Assembly (NCBI GenBank): GCA_035345875.1
Contig: DAORDH010000004.1
Location: forward strand, 1-64,000
From: UBA2033 sp035345875
GTDB taxonomy: Bacteria > Spirochaetota > Leptospiria > Leptospirales > Leptospiraceae
Length of the DNA stretch: 64,000 nt
Reading direction: 5' to 3'
In this document: positions 29,205 through 37,539 of the stretch, one piece after another
Position numbering within the stretch: the stretch's first letter is position 1
Layout: every line of letters starts with the position of its first letter
Made by a program: the position numbers and the translations under genes
The notes under the pieces: generated by a model
Databases searched by the model: none
What the model was told of the DNA's origin: nothing
What the model saw: the letters and a program-made list of their open reading frames with translations, nothing else

Positions 29205-29939
29205 TTACTCCTCCACTCGGATGATTTCTCCCATTTCTACAAGTCTTTCATACAATTCTAGAATCATTTGCTGATTTTCGATACACTCTTCTAAAGGAAT
29301 GGTTCTAAATTGTCTTTCCTGCGACAAAAGAAGAGCTGCTCTTGTGGAAATATTACTTAAAATTTTTGATTCACATTCAATGCTAACATTAGTCATTGCG
29401 CATCCTAAAACATTTAAATCAATTTCACGAACAATTCTCTGGACGGAAAAATCATCCAATCTAGAAAAAAGAAAATTAAATTCTAATGAAATATCAAGGG
29501 GAACAAAATTAGAATTAACAACAAGTTCGCGAATTCTTGTCTCAGGTTCAGTAAAATTATACTCTTCTATATATTCAATTCCTATATAAGCATAAAGTTG
29601 ATGATTTAATACGTAGGGATTATTTCCAGCTTGAATCGATAGTATACCAGTGCGCATAATACAAAACTCAAGAACTCTTTCTGGCGATGCATTTGAAAAG
29701 AATACAATTCGATCTAGAATTTCTTCGACTAAATCAGGCTCTGTTCCATCAATGATCAATTGAAGTCCCATTTTTAGATAAGGATCTTTGATTGTGCTTA
29801 ACTCTTCTTCTAGCAAGAGTAACCCTTGCTTTCTAGATAGTTCTGCAAGTCTAATTATTTCCTCTATCAATGGAATGCATTTTTCTCTATCCACCTCACT
29901 AAAATCAAATTTAGAAAAAATTCGATCATCAAAACTCAT
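29205..29939 (-). CDS. Soluble MotA-cytoplasmic/FliG-C chimeric protein
   Basis: A 244-residue soluble protein. Residues 24-78 match the MotA cytoplasmic loop between helices 2 and 3: LAELSRKQGLLLLEEEL, DPYLKMGLQLIIDGTEPDL. Residues about 90-122 match the MotA cytoplasmic tail after helix 4: TGILSIQAGNNPYVLNHQL. The two membrane helices that lie between them in MotA are missing. Residues about 152-242 match the FliG C-terminal torque domain: FSRLDDFSVQRIVREID, KILSNISTRAALLL, and ENQQMILELYERL near the end. The FliG acidic pair (D162, D163) and arginine (R171) are kept. GGAG lies 7 nt before the ATG. It may bind the rotor-stator interface in the cytoplasm. A direct role is inference. Confidence 0.8.
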   Translation of the reverse strand: MSFDDRIFSKFDFSEVDREKCIPLIEEIIRLAELSRKQGLLLLEEELSTIKDPYLKMGLQLIIDGTEPDLVEEILDRIVFFSNASPERVLEFCIMRTGILSIQAGNNPYVLNHQLYAYIGIEYIEEYNFTEPETRIRELVVNSNFVPLDISLEFNFLFSRLDDFSVQRIVREIDLNVLGCAMTNVSIECESKILSNISTRAALLLSQERQFRTIPLEECIENQQMILELYERLVEMGEIIRVEE

Positions 29940-30135
29940 CAGTTGCTCCCTACAGGTTATATGATTCAGCCTAGAAAACTTTTCAAGGTTTATTCTATTT
30001 ATCGTCTGATTCTAATCAGAAATTGGCTCTAGTTTTAGGATTTATTTTTTGGATTCAAACGCTAAAAACGGAGAATTATTTAGAATTATTCTATTTTTAT
30101 TGACTCGCACTCGCCAATATTCTCAAAATCATTGT

Positions 30136-30828
30136 TTATTCTCTTTCTTTTATTGTAATTTTAATTTTTTCTAATTTATTTCTTAGATAATAGCTGTATC
30201 TATCTAAATCACTTTCCACATAACGTTCAATGTTATCTGACATTGCATCGAAATAAAAAATTCCACCTGTTAAAATGCTACTTCCAAGTGCTGCTGTTCC
30301 TAATACTACATTTCCCATTCTCATAAGAGCTGTTAAGCTATAGAAAATTAAAAATGGCGAACCTAAATTACTTTCAGATACAAGCTTCTTTGTGTATTCG
30401 ATTGTTTCTACGCGATTTAAAATGGTAACTTTCGTTCTAACTTGCATGTTCGATGTGATAATTTGGTGAGGGATTATGATTCCGAAATCTTTTACAATTT
30501 TATACGATAAGGAAAAAGTTTCTATTTCAACTTTTACATTATCCTCTTGGACTAAATTTGATTCTGCTATTTTTTCTTGCAGTTTTTCTTTAAAATAAAT
30601 TTTAAATTTTTCGCTGTCTACATAAATAATATATGAGTTTAAATTGGGAGGTTTAAGATAACTTTCATTCGTCCATTCCCTAAAAATTTGAATCTCTTTT
30701 AGTTCAATAGGAACGTTAGCCTCTATTGTCTTTAGGAAATATTTATTTGAAAGTGGTTTTAGTTGTCTATTTTCATTATAGCAATTAAAGTATAAAAAAA
30801 AAGAGATGAGTAGAATCTTTTTATTCAC
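30136..30828 (-). CDS. Lipoprotein downstream of the H-NOX gene
   Basis: A 230-residue predicted lipoprotein with a short signal ending LYFNC (cysteine about residue 16). I prefer the GTG at 30828, with GAGAGG 5 nt before it; a GTG at 30834 is also open. The body is alpha/beta without recognised domain. A hydrophobic stretch (about 160-190, FLIFYSLTALMRMGNVVLGTA split by Gly) could insert in a membrane. It starts about 30 nt after the H-NOX stop and is surely cotranscribed with it. Function unknown. Confidence 0.65.
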   Translation of the reverse strand: MNKKILLISFFLYFNCYNENRQLKPLSNKYFLKTIEANVPIELKEIQIFREWTNESYLKPPNLNSYIIYVDSEKFKIYFKEKLQEKIAESNLVQEDNVKVEIETFSLSYKIVKDFGIIIPHQIITSNMQVRTKVTILNRVETIEYTKKLVSESNLGSPFLIFYSLTALMRMGNVVLGTAALGSSILTGGIFYFDAMSDNIERYVESDLDRYSYYLRNKLEKIKITIKERE

Positions 30829-30858
30829 AACCACCTCTCAGTATCTTCTTTCATTAAG

Positions 30859-31380
30859 TTAATTAAATTGCACTTGCACTAAATTATTTCCTAATTTGGA
30901 AACAAGTAGATTTTCTTTATATAACTTTCCAACACCTTTGATTAATCCAATAAAGATATCTATCAAACCTCTATCAGATTTATATTTAATAATAAGTGTT
31001 TTTTCACCCTTTAATTCATATTCAAATCTGGGAGGATGTGCATTTTTAATATTTTGAGTCACTCCTACATGAAGTTGATCCATCGATAATAAAAATTCCT
31101 TTGCTGTTTTTTTGCCAACAAACATACTACGATACATTTTTTGAGCATATACATTCACCCAGTAATCTCCGAATGCATCAGCTGCTTGTATAGATGTAAT
31201 TTTTAATATTTTAGATGCAGATCCAAGCATTTTTAAAACAATTGCGTCATCAATATCAGCAAAAGCAATGAAGGCTGTTTTAGTGTCTACATTCGAATTT
31301 ACTAATACCTCTATCCATTTATCCGATCCATAATTTGTCTCTATCATTTCTTTCAAGCACATTACAATAACACCTTTCAT
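30859..31380 (-). CDS. Stand-alone H-NOX (haem NO-binding) sensor
   Basis: A 173-residue protein that is a single H-NOX domain from end to end. It opens MKGVI, has FGDYW near residue 70, the proximal haem ligand His104 (MDQLHVGV), Pro116/117, and the haem-propionate clamp Y133-x-S135-x-R137. These match H102, P115, Y131, S133 and R135 of the Thermoanaerobacter protein. The distal tyrosine that lets that protein hold O2 is Ile142 here, so the domain should be NO-selective. A strong site, AAGGAGG, precedes the ATG. Stand-alone H-NOX proteins usually regulate a nearby histidine kinase or cyclase; none is adjacent. Its neighbours are a lipoprotein and the motor chimera. Confidence 0.88.
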   Translation of the reverse strand: MKGVIVMCLKEMIETNYGSDKWIEVLVNSNVDTKTAFIAFADIDDAIVLKMLGSASKILKITSIQAADAFGDYWVNVYAQKMYRSMFVGKKTAKEFLLSMDQLHVGVTQNIKNAHPPRFEYELKGEKTLIIKYKSDRGLIDIFIGLIKGVGKLYKENLLVSKLGNNLVQVQFN

Positions 31381-31475
31381 AAATTCCTCCTTCTAAAAAA
31401 ATATTTCACAAGTATTATTTCATAGAAGCAGTATGCTCTTTTATTTTGATATGTAAATATATTTTTTTGAAGTGA

Positions 31476-31493
31476 GGATAATATTATTTATCC
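31476..31493. promoter_or_regulatory. Candidate operator 1: GGATAA-N6-TTATCC
   Basis: A perfect dyad with 6-bp arms around TATTAT. Its centre is 104 nt upstream of the H-NOX ATG and 49 bp from the centre of the second dyad. Same arms and same spacing as the second site suggest one dimeric regulator. Inference from symmetry only. Confidence 0.5.
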
Positions 31494-31517
31494 AAAACAT
31501 AATTGCATCTCAAAACC

Positions 31518-31549
31518 ATTTAGAGGATAACACCATTTATCCTCTAAAT
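31518..31549. promoter_or_regulatory. Candidate operator 2: 13-bp perfect dyad with the same core
   Basis: ATTTAGAGGATAA and TTATCCTCTAAAT flank CACCAT. The inner core GGATAA-N6-TTATCC equals that of site 1. A terminator for the upstream RluA gene is an alternative, but it is about 265 nt past that stop and no T-run follows. Confidence 0.5.
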
Positions 31550-31813
31550 AAAATAAACTATAAGTGGTGAATAATAACATTACTTTATCTAAAATTTTAT
31601 CAAATTTAAAAAAGGATTTTTTGATTGGGCAAGTAAACAAAGGAAAAAGAGAAATTAATTATTCTCAATTTCATTCAATCTATTTCAATGCAAGGACTAA
31701 TACTTTGGATTATTAGAATTCTCTAATATTCATCTATTGAACTTTTAAAAAAAAATTTCAATATTTCGCTAAATGATAAAATCCTATACTAGTTCTGGTT
31801 GCTTTTTCTAAAT

Positions 31814-32443
31814 CTATCTATTCAAAAATTTCAAAAAGTCATTGGGTGGTTTTGCTTTGATTTGTATATTCTCACCAAATAAATTTTGAAAGTGTAACTC
31901 ATATGCATGTAACATAGATCGATTCGCAAGCGGAGTTTTACGATTTGTGTAGACTTTATCTCCTAGAATAGGAAACCCATTTTCAAAGAGATGAATTCGA
32001 ATTTGATGTCTTCGACCTGTAATTAAATGTGCGGATACTAACGAATATCCCCTATCATTTAAACGCTCAAGTGTTTTAAATTCAGTGATTGCTTTTTTCC
32101 CACCACTTCGAACCGTTGAGACTCTTTTGTTTCCATCTTTCAAAAAAGATTCAATGCGAAACTCATCCGGAGGATTTCCTTCCACTAGCGCCAAATAGTA
32201 TTTATCCGCATTTTTTAAAATCTCATCTATTTCCTTGTTTCGCTCTTCTGTAAGACCAAATAAAACAATTCCACTTGTCTCTAAATCCAATCGATTGACT
32301 GTTCTGATATAAGGAAGAGATAATTCTTTTTGCACAAGACCGGTGAAATTTTCCCGTTTCGGGTCTTTGGTTTCATGCACAGGAATACCTGCAGGCTTTA
32401 CAGCGGCTAATAGAAATTCATCTCTATATAAAATTTCAATCAT
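31814..32443 (-). CDS. RluA-family pseudouridine synthase
   Basis: A 209-residue enzyme that isomerises uridine to pseudouridine in rRNA or tRNA. The catalytic aspartate is D53 in the motif NRLDLETSG (usually HRLD), followed by the family's later GRRHQIRIH and LGDKVY motifs. It lacks an S4 domain, as in short RluA members. I chose the ATG at 32443, one base after the stop of the PrsW-type gene; a TTG at 32452 is also open. The target RNA cannot be told. Confidence 0.87.
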   Translation of the reverse strand: MIEILYRDEFLLAAVKPAGIPVHETKDPKRENFTGLVQKELSLPYIRTVNRLDLETSGIVLFGLTEERNKEIDEILKNADKYYLALVEGNPPDEFRIESFLKDGNKRVSTVRSGGKKAITEFKTLERLNDRGYSLVSAHLITGRRHQIRIHLFENGFPILGDKVYTNRKTPLANRSMLHAYELHFQNLFGENIQIKAKPPNDFLKFLNR

Positions 32444-32444
32444 A

Positions 32445-33794
32445 TCAAACAAGCCTTAGTAAGTTTTGTATTCGCAAAACCCATCTTGCCCAATTCCAAT
32501 AAGTAATTAGGAAAAAAGGATTTTTCTCAAATTGAATCAAGGCACCTGTAACCGATAGACGAGATTTTATATTCTGTGTTTCATTATTTGCTCCATGAAT
32601 CCAAATTGTTTTACCCTTTATATTCTCTATATTTTTATTTCCAATCTGAAAGCTTAAGAGCAAATCTCCTTCCAGTTTTTCTGGATACATAAAGGGAGCG
32701 TAAAACCCATGAAAAGTTAAATAAAAAACGACAGTCGTCTCTTCATAGTCTTTCGATTTAGCACTCAACACGCACATAAGTGGCACTCGAAGTATTTCTC
32801 TTTGAAAAAAATCAGGATTCACAAGACCTGCAAATAAAATACTAATCGAAACCATAAGAGGATAATTAATAAAAATACTCACATATTCATAAAACAAAAT
32901 CTCTTTAAAAACTTTGCTTCTAATTTCCGGAAATAAAAAATAGAGAGTTATAAAAAACAAACTAATTAGAAAAGCAGTGCTGACAGAAAGAATCCGATTC
33001 AAACTCACTTTTTGGAATAGGTTCGTTTTTTTCTTAAAAACCTTCTGCTCATTGTAAAGCCATGATTCATATTTAGTATGCCTTCGAATCAATTCATAAT
33101 CCAAAATGGATAAATGAATCAGATCTAATGCAAACTTAGGAAGAGAACTTCTAGCATACGCTGAAATAAATTCTACTAAGATAAAATTGAATACTAATAA
33201 GATTGGTAGAATCATTAAAAATTTTCCACCAGTGAATCCTGCTAGGTTGTAGAGAGCATGTGAGACATAACATAGAAGAAAACCTTGTAGCAAATAGGAC
33301 GATCTATGTCTCTTTGCGGTAAACAGGTATTTTGCGGTGAAGTAACCGATAATTCCTCCATTTAATAAATGAAGAGCGGAGGATGTAATCGTACGAAGCA
33401 TCATTGGCCAAAATGGGAGAACAGATGCATAGATTATATTCTCAATCAGACCAAATGCCCCGCCAAATACTAGTCCATAATAAAGACCATCATATAACAC
33501 CTCATTTACCCTATTGTAAGAAAGAACCAATAAAATAAAGACGCATTTCACACTCTCTTCCACTAACGCTGAATAAATAAAAGCATTGTTTAGGATATTT
33601 TCCTGAAATCCCAACTTAGAAAGAGCAATTTGGATTCCTAGGGCTGAGCCGACAGCCGCAAAACCAAAAGAGATGGTGGCAATATAAACTCTTTCCTCTT
33701 TTACATAGATCAAGGGTGTATTATAGTGACGATCATAAGCAAAAAGAATTGCTCCACTGAACAGTAATATCAGAATAAAGTTGACATCGAACAT
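32445..33794 (-). CDS. PrsW-family intramembrane protease
   Basis: A 449-residue membrane protein. The N-terminal half has about eight helices with the PrsW/glutamic intramembrane protease residues: EE at 79-80 (ALVEESVK), YDGLYYGLVFGGAFG, EN at 118-119 (LIENIIY) and His142. PrsW cleaves membrane anti-sigma factors in Bacillus; the target here is unknown. The C-terminal part (about 260-449) adds two more helices and a soluble tail not found in typical members. It is the first gene of a unit with the RluA gene and runs divergently from the flagellar operon. Confidence 0.8.
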   Translation of the reverse strand: MFDVNFILILLFSGAILFAYDRHYNTPLIYVKEERVYIATISFGFAAVGSALGIQIALSKLGFQENILNNAFIYSALVEESVKCVFILLVLSYNRVNEVLYDGLYYGLVFGGAFGLIENIIYASVLPFWPMMLRTITSSALHLLNGGIIGYFTAKYLFTAKRHRSSYLLQGFLLCYVSHALYNLAGFTGGKFLMILPILLVFNFILVEFISAYARSSLPKFALDLIHLSILDYELIRRHTKYESWLYNEQKVFKKKTNLFQKVSLNRILSVSTAFLISLFFITLYFLFPEIRSKVFKEILFYEYVSIFINYPLMVSISILFAGLVNPDFFQREILRVPLMCVLSAKSKDYEETTVVFYLTFHGFYAPFMYPEKLEGDLLLSFQIGNKNIENIKGKTIWIHGANNETQNIKSRLSVTGALIQFEKNPFFLITYWNWARWVLRIQNLLRLV

Positions 33795-33849
33795 CTTCTA
33801 GGGTACTTTTTCAAAAATCGAAAAAATTTACAGAAAATTTAAAAAAAAA

Positions 33850-33877
33850 TTGTACATTTCTGTCGATTTCTTATTAT
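33850..33877 (+). promoter_or_regulatory. Candidate sigma-70-type promoter of the fliF operon
   Basis: TTGTAC and TATTAT separated by 16 nt, with the -10 box ending 29 nt before the fliF ATG. GAGGA follows as ribosome site. The match is good for a housekeeping promoter, but AT-rich sequence makes chance matches common. Confidence 0.4.
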
Positions 33878-33906
33878 GTCATAGAGAATAATTTCCGAGG
33901 ATACTT

Positions 33907-35613
33907 ATGCCCGAGTCTTTACAAAAAGTTATCGCCCAAATCAAAGAGCTATTTGATAAACTAGATAGCACTAAAAAAATCATTCTAGGAGCTGTGTTTG
34001 CGACCGTTGTGATCGCACTGATTATTCTATCCACTTTCTCTCTAGAAAAAAATGCAGTTATTCTCTTTAAAGACCTCCAACAAAAAGACTACGGTGAAAT
34101 TACAAAAAAATTAGATGCTCTCGGTTATAGATATTCAGGAAGTGGAGACTCAGTGATTTCTGTGGATCCAGAGAAAAGACAAGAAATTATCACAAAGCTT
34201 GCACAAGAAAATTTAATCCCTGTTGGAGTGCAAGGCTGGGAATTATTCGATATCGAAAAATTCACTGAAACTCAATTTGATAAAGACGTTAAGAAATATA
34301 GAGCTCTCAAAGGTGCGATTGAAAAATCTCTCATGACTCTACAAAGCATTGAGAAAGCAGATGTGAACATTGCCTTTCCTGAAACAGAATATTTTTCGCA
34401 AGATGGTTCTACCACTCCCGTAAAAGCTGCCGTTATTCTCCACTTTGTTCCAGGAATAGAAGGTCTTTCCAGAAAAGAGATCAAAGGGATTGTAAATTTA
34501 GTTTCTCGCGGAGTTCCAAAATTAAAACCAGAAGATGTAAGTGTAGCTGACTCAACTGGAAAGATTATCAGTGACTTCGAAGAAGATTTAGAAAAAGAAA
34601 AAATTGAGCTCAGACTCATTCAAGAGAAAATGCGTATAGCAGATGCAGAACGTGTTAAAAAACTAGTCGATATACGCAACACTCTCCGATGGCTCCTAGC
34701 GGGAGAAGACCGAGTAGATGTAACTCGTTTTGAATATGATTTAAATTGGGATGAAGAATCATTTAAAGAAAATCTTGTTTCCCCTGTTATAGCAAAAGCA
34801 GACAATCCAAATACACCATATGATGAAACTGAATTAGTAGACGGATATTCCTTAAAAATTTCCGACAAAGAAACTTCTGAAAAATTCAATGGACGTGGAT
34901 TTACTCCAGAAGGTCCGGCAGGGACTGAACCAAATATCCCTCCTGGATACAAAGACGTTGACTATCAAAAAGCAAATTACGAAAAAGATGAAAAAATTCG
35001 TAACTACGAATTCAATCGTAAAGTGAGAGATGTAAAGAAACAAAAATGGAAAATTGATAAAATTACTCTCGCTGTTGCGATAGACGGAATCTGGACTAAA
35101 AAAGAATCCGAAGATGGATACAAATTTGATAGAACTTATATCCCTGTTTCGGACGAAGATTTACGTAAAATCAAAAAGAATTTAGAAACAGCCATTGGAG
35201 CAGATAAAACTCGAGGGGATGTTGTAAACGTTATGTCTATCCCAAGAGATAGAACTGCTCAGTTTGCAGCAGAAGATGCAGAATTAGCGAGACAAAAAGC
35301 AATTCGAAATGCAATTATCATCTCTCTTGCAATTCTCACTTTCTTAATATTAGTTATCTTAATTTACAGAGCAATCAAGAAAGAAATCGCTCGCAGAAGA
35401 AGACTCAGAGAAGAAGAGTTAGCAGCTCAACAACAAATGATGAGAGAAGCAGCACTTCGAGTTATGGAAGAAGGAGGAGCCGATGTGGAGCTCTCTCTCG
35501 ACGAAAAACTCAGAAAAGAATTATTGGAAAATGCGATCAACCTAGCAAAAGAAAAGCCAGAAGATGTAGCACAATTACTCAGAACATGGCTGTCTGAAGA
35601 GGAGGCAGGTTGA
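33907..35613 (+). CDS. fliF: Flagellar MS-ring protein FliF
   Basis: A 568-residue inner-membrane protein that builds the MS ring, the base on which the flagellar export gate and rotor assemble. Helix 1 is at about 25-45, the ring-building motifs follow (FKDLQQKDYGEI; VQGWELFD; VKAAVILH), then an Asn/Pro/Gly-rich linker (about 300-350) and helix 2 at about 465-487. The C-terminal cytoplasmic tail, which holds FliG, ends LLRTWLSEEE. Length fits the family. It opens the fli operon; its TGA overlaps the TTG start of fliG. Confidence 0.96.
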   Translation: MPESLQKVIAQIKELFDKLDSTKKIILGAVFATVVIALIILSTFSLEKNAVILFKDLQQKDYGEITKKLDALGYRYSGSGDSVISVDPEKRQEIITKLAQENLIPVGVQGWELFDIEKFTETQFDKDVKKYRALKGAIEKSLMTLQSIEKADVNIAFPETEYFSQDGSTTPVKAAVILHFVPGIEGLSRKEIKGIVNLVSRGVPKLKPEDVSVADSTGKIISDFEEDLEKEKIELRLIQEKMRIADAERVKKLVDIRNTLRWLLAGEDRVDVTRFEYDLNWDEESFKENLVSPVIAKADNPNTPYDETELVDGYSLKISDKETSEKFNGRGFTPEGPAGTEPNIPPGYKDVDYQKANYEKDEKIRNYEFNRKVRDVKKQKWKIDKITLAVAIDGIWTKKESEDGYKFDRTYIPVSDEDLRKIKKNLETAIGADKTRGDVVNVMSIPRDRTAQFAAEDAELARQKAIRNAIIISLAILTFLILVILIYRAIKKEIARRRRLREEELAAQQQMMREAALRVMEEGGADVELSLDEKLRKELLENAINLAKEKPEDVAQLLRTWLSEEEAG

Positions 35614-36578
35614 CCCGCACAAAAAACCAAAACAGTAAAGCTGCAATTTTGTATAATCTGATCGGGGATCATCTTCCTAAAGAAGTCCTCGCTCAATTAT
35701 CTCAAGATGAATTAGAAAAGCTTTTGCAAAAAGTAACGGCACTAAAAGCCCCCTCTGCAAATGAAGAGAAAAATGTTTTATCTAAATTTGCAGATACTTT
35801 TAATAAATATAGAGGAGTTTCTAATTCTGCTCTGCAAGCAAAGATTGCAAAAGAAATAGAAAAACTTATCCAAGAAACAGCTAACAATAAAGTATCAGCT
35901 ATAGCAGAGCTTCGTAAGAAAAAAAGATCCGAGCTTGCACTCATTGTAAATGAAGAAGAGCCTAGACTCATCGCTCTTGTAATGAGTTTTGCAAATCCAG
36001 ACGAAGCATCTTCTCTCATAGAAGACTTTCCAGAAAAGAAAAGAGAAGAAATTATTTACGAAATTCATAAAATTGATTTTCACTCTGAAACAGTTCGAAA
36101 CGAACTAGAAAGATTTTTAAACTTTAAATATGAACTTATCAAAAACAACCAAACAGTTTCTAAAGTAAAAAATAGAGGAAGTAAAATTACTGCCGAGATA
36201 TTAAGTCGTGTAAGTCCACATGTATCTTTCAGTCTATTTTCCAAAATCAAAAAGAAGAATCCAGACTTTGCAGAAAACATCAACAAACATTTTTATACAA
36301 TCGAAGACTTACAATATGCAAACCGTTCTTCTTTAACAGAATTTCTTTCTAAGATTCACCCAATCGTGATCGCTTCTTCTTTCAAAGGAATTGAAACATC
36401 GGTAAAAGATCAACTTATAGAACGTTGTGAGCCATGGCTTGCAAAGCAAATTAGTTTAGAGATGGATTCAATGGGTCCAATCTCTTTAGCAGAAATTGAA
36501 GAAGCGCAAACAGCAATCATAACACTTCTCAATGAATCAATCGACAAAGGCACTATTAAATTATGGAAGGTAGGTTAA
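35610..36578 (+). CDS. fliG: Flagellar motor switch protein FliG (divergent)
   Basis: A 322-residue rotor protein by position and fold. The start is TTG at 35610, with GGAGG 4 nt before it and overlap with the fliF stop (TTGA). The N-domain binds FliF. The middle domain has EEPRLIALVMS in place of the usual EHPQ motif. The C-domain keeps MGPISLAEIEEAQ, but the torque helix is changed: the usual LDDRSIQ is ANRSSLT and the usual REVD is SKIH, so the acidic pair and arginine that face MotA are absent. It may be a structural paralogue, like one of the two FliG proteins of Borrelia, with a canonical FliG elsewhere. Confidence 0.88.
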   Translation: MTRTKNQNSKAAILYNLIGDHLPKEVLAQLSQDELEKLLQKVTALKAPSANEEKNVLSKFADTFNKYRGVSNSALQAKIAKEIEKLIQETANNKVSAIAELRKKKRSELALIVNEEEPRLIALVMSFANPDEASSLIEDFPEKKREEIIYEIHKIDFHSETVRNELERFLNFKYELIKNNQTVSKVKNRGSKITAEILSRVSPHVSFSLFSKIKKKNPDFAENINKHFYTIEDLQYANRSSLTEFLSKIHPIVIASSFKGIETSVKDQLIERCEPWLAKQISLEMDSMGPISLAEIEEAQTAIITLLNESIDKGTIKLWKVG

Positions 36579-36581
36579 TCA

Positions 36582-37514
36582 ATGGCTAAATTAGTATTCA
36601 AACCAATGCAAATTGCGGAGACGCAATCTGGCAATGACGCTTTAGAACTTGCGATCCCTGAGAAATATAAAAAATTTCACAAAGCAGAGGAAGAAGAAGA
36701 GTTTGAAGTAGACCAAGAAGGGAATATAATTGAGCAATACCAAGGTCCTTCTATCGATGAAATCGAAGCTGAATTAGATCGCTATCGTCAAGAAACAGAA
36801 GAGCAAGTCCGTCAAATGCTTGCCGATGCAGAAGCAAAGGCAGAGAAAATTGTGGAAGATGGAAAGACAAGAGCCTTCCAACTCATCCAAGACTCCAAAG
36901 AAAAAGTTAAAACCGAAGAAGATTCCGGCCGAGCAAAGGCAGAACAAATCTTAGATCGCGCAAAATTAGAAGTAGAGCGTATGATCAAAGAAGCGGAAAT
37001 GAAAGTTGCTGAGATAGAACATGAAGCATATCAAAGAGGATACGATGCGGGTCGCGAGGTTGGTTTCAAAAAAGGACAAGGAGAAGTTAGACGACTCATT
37101 GACCGACTTGGAACAATTGTTGGAAAGGCAATTGATATCAGAGAAGACATTATACAAGCTTCTGAAAAACAAATGGTCGAAATGATTTTAATCATTGCTC
37201 GTAAAGTAATTAAGGATGAAATCATTGAGAGAAAAGAAATCGTTCTAAATAACATCCGTGAAGCACTCAAACGTATTAAAGACAGAGATCGTGTGGATAT
37301 TCGTGTCAACTTCTCTGACCTTGAAATCACAACCGCACATAAAGATGAACTTATTAAACTTATGGAATCTTTACGAAAGGTCAATATTTTCGAAGACTCA
37401 CGGATCGATCGTGGTGGTGTTATCATTGAAACAGATGTTGGAGCAATCGATGCTCGTATTTCTACACAGCTCAAAGAAATTGAAGAGGCAATTCGAAACG
37501 CTGAACCAATCTAA
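36582..37514 (+). CDS. fliH: Flagellar export stator FliH
   Basis: A 310-residue protein. A disordered acidic N-terminus (to about 45, with EEEEEFEVDQEG) leads into a long charged coiled coil (50-160) and a FliH C-domain (about 165-300, EVGFKKGQGEVRRLIDRL, then ARKVIKDEI). FliH dimers bind FliI and hold the export ATPase at the C ring. It sits 3 nt after fliG and 25 nt before fliI. Confidence 0.9.
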   Translation: MAKLVFKPMQIAETQSGNDALELAIPEKYKKFHKAEEEEEFEVDQEGNIIEQYQGPSIDEIEAELDRYRQETEEQVRQMLADAEAKAEKIVEDGKTRAFQLIQDSKEKVKTEEDSGRAKAEQILDRAKLEVERMIKEAEMKVAEIEHEAYQRGYDAGREVGFKKGQGEVRRLIDRLGTIVGKAIDIREDIIQASEKQMVEMILIIARKVIKDEIIERKEIVLNNIREALKRIKDRDRVDIRVNFSDLEITTAHKDELIKLMESLRKVNIFEDSRIDRGGVIIETDVGAIDARISTQLKEIEEAIRNAEPI

Positions 37515-37539
37515 AACTAAGCGATAGTAGTTACACTCC

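Larger units (their letters stand above)
31381..31813. other. Intergenic region upstream of the H-NOX gene
   Basis: About 430 bp on the 5' side of the H-NOX gene and the 3' side of the RluA-type gene. It contains two dyads with the same core (next two entries); the rest is AT-rich sequence with no ORF I believe. Confidence 0.6.
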
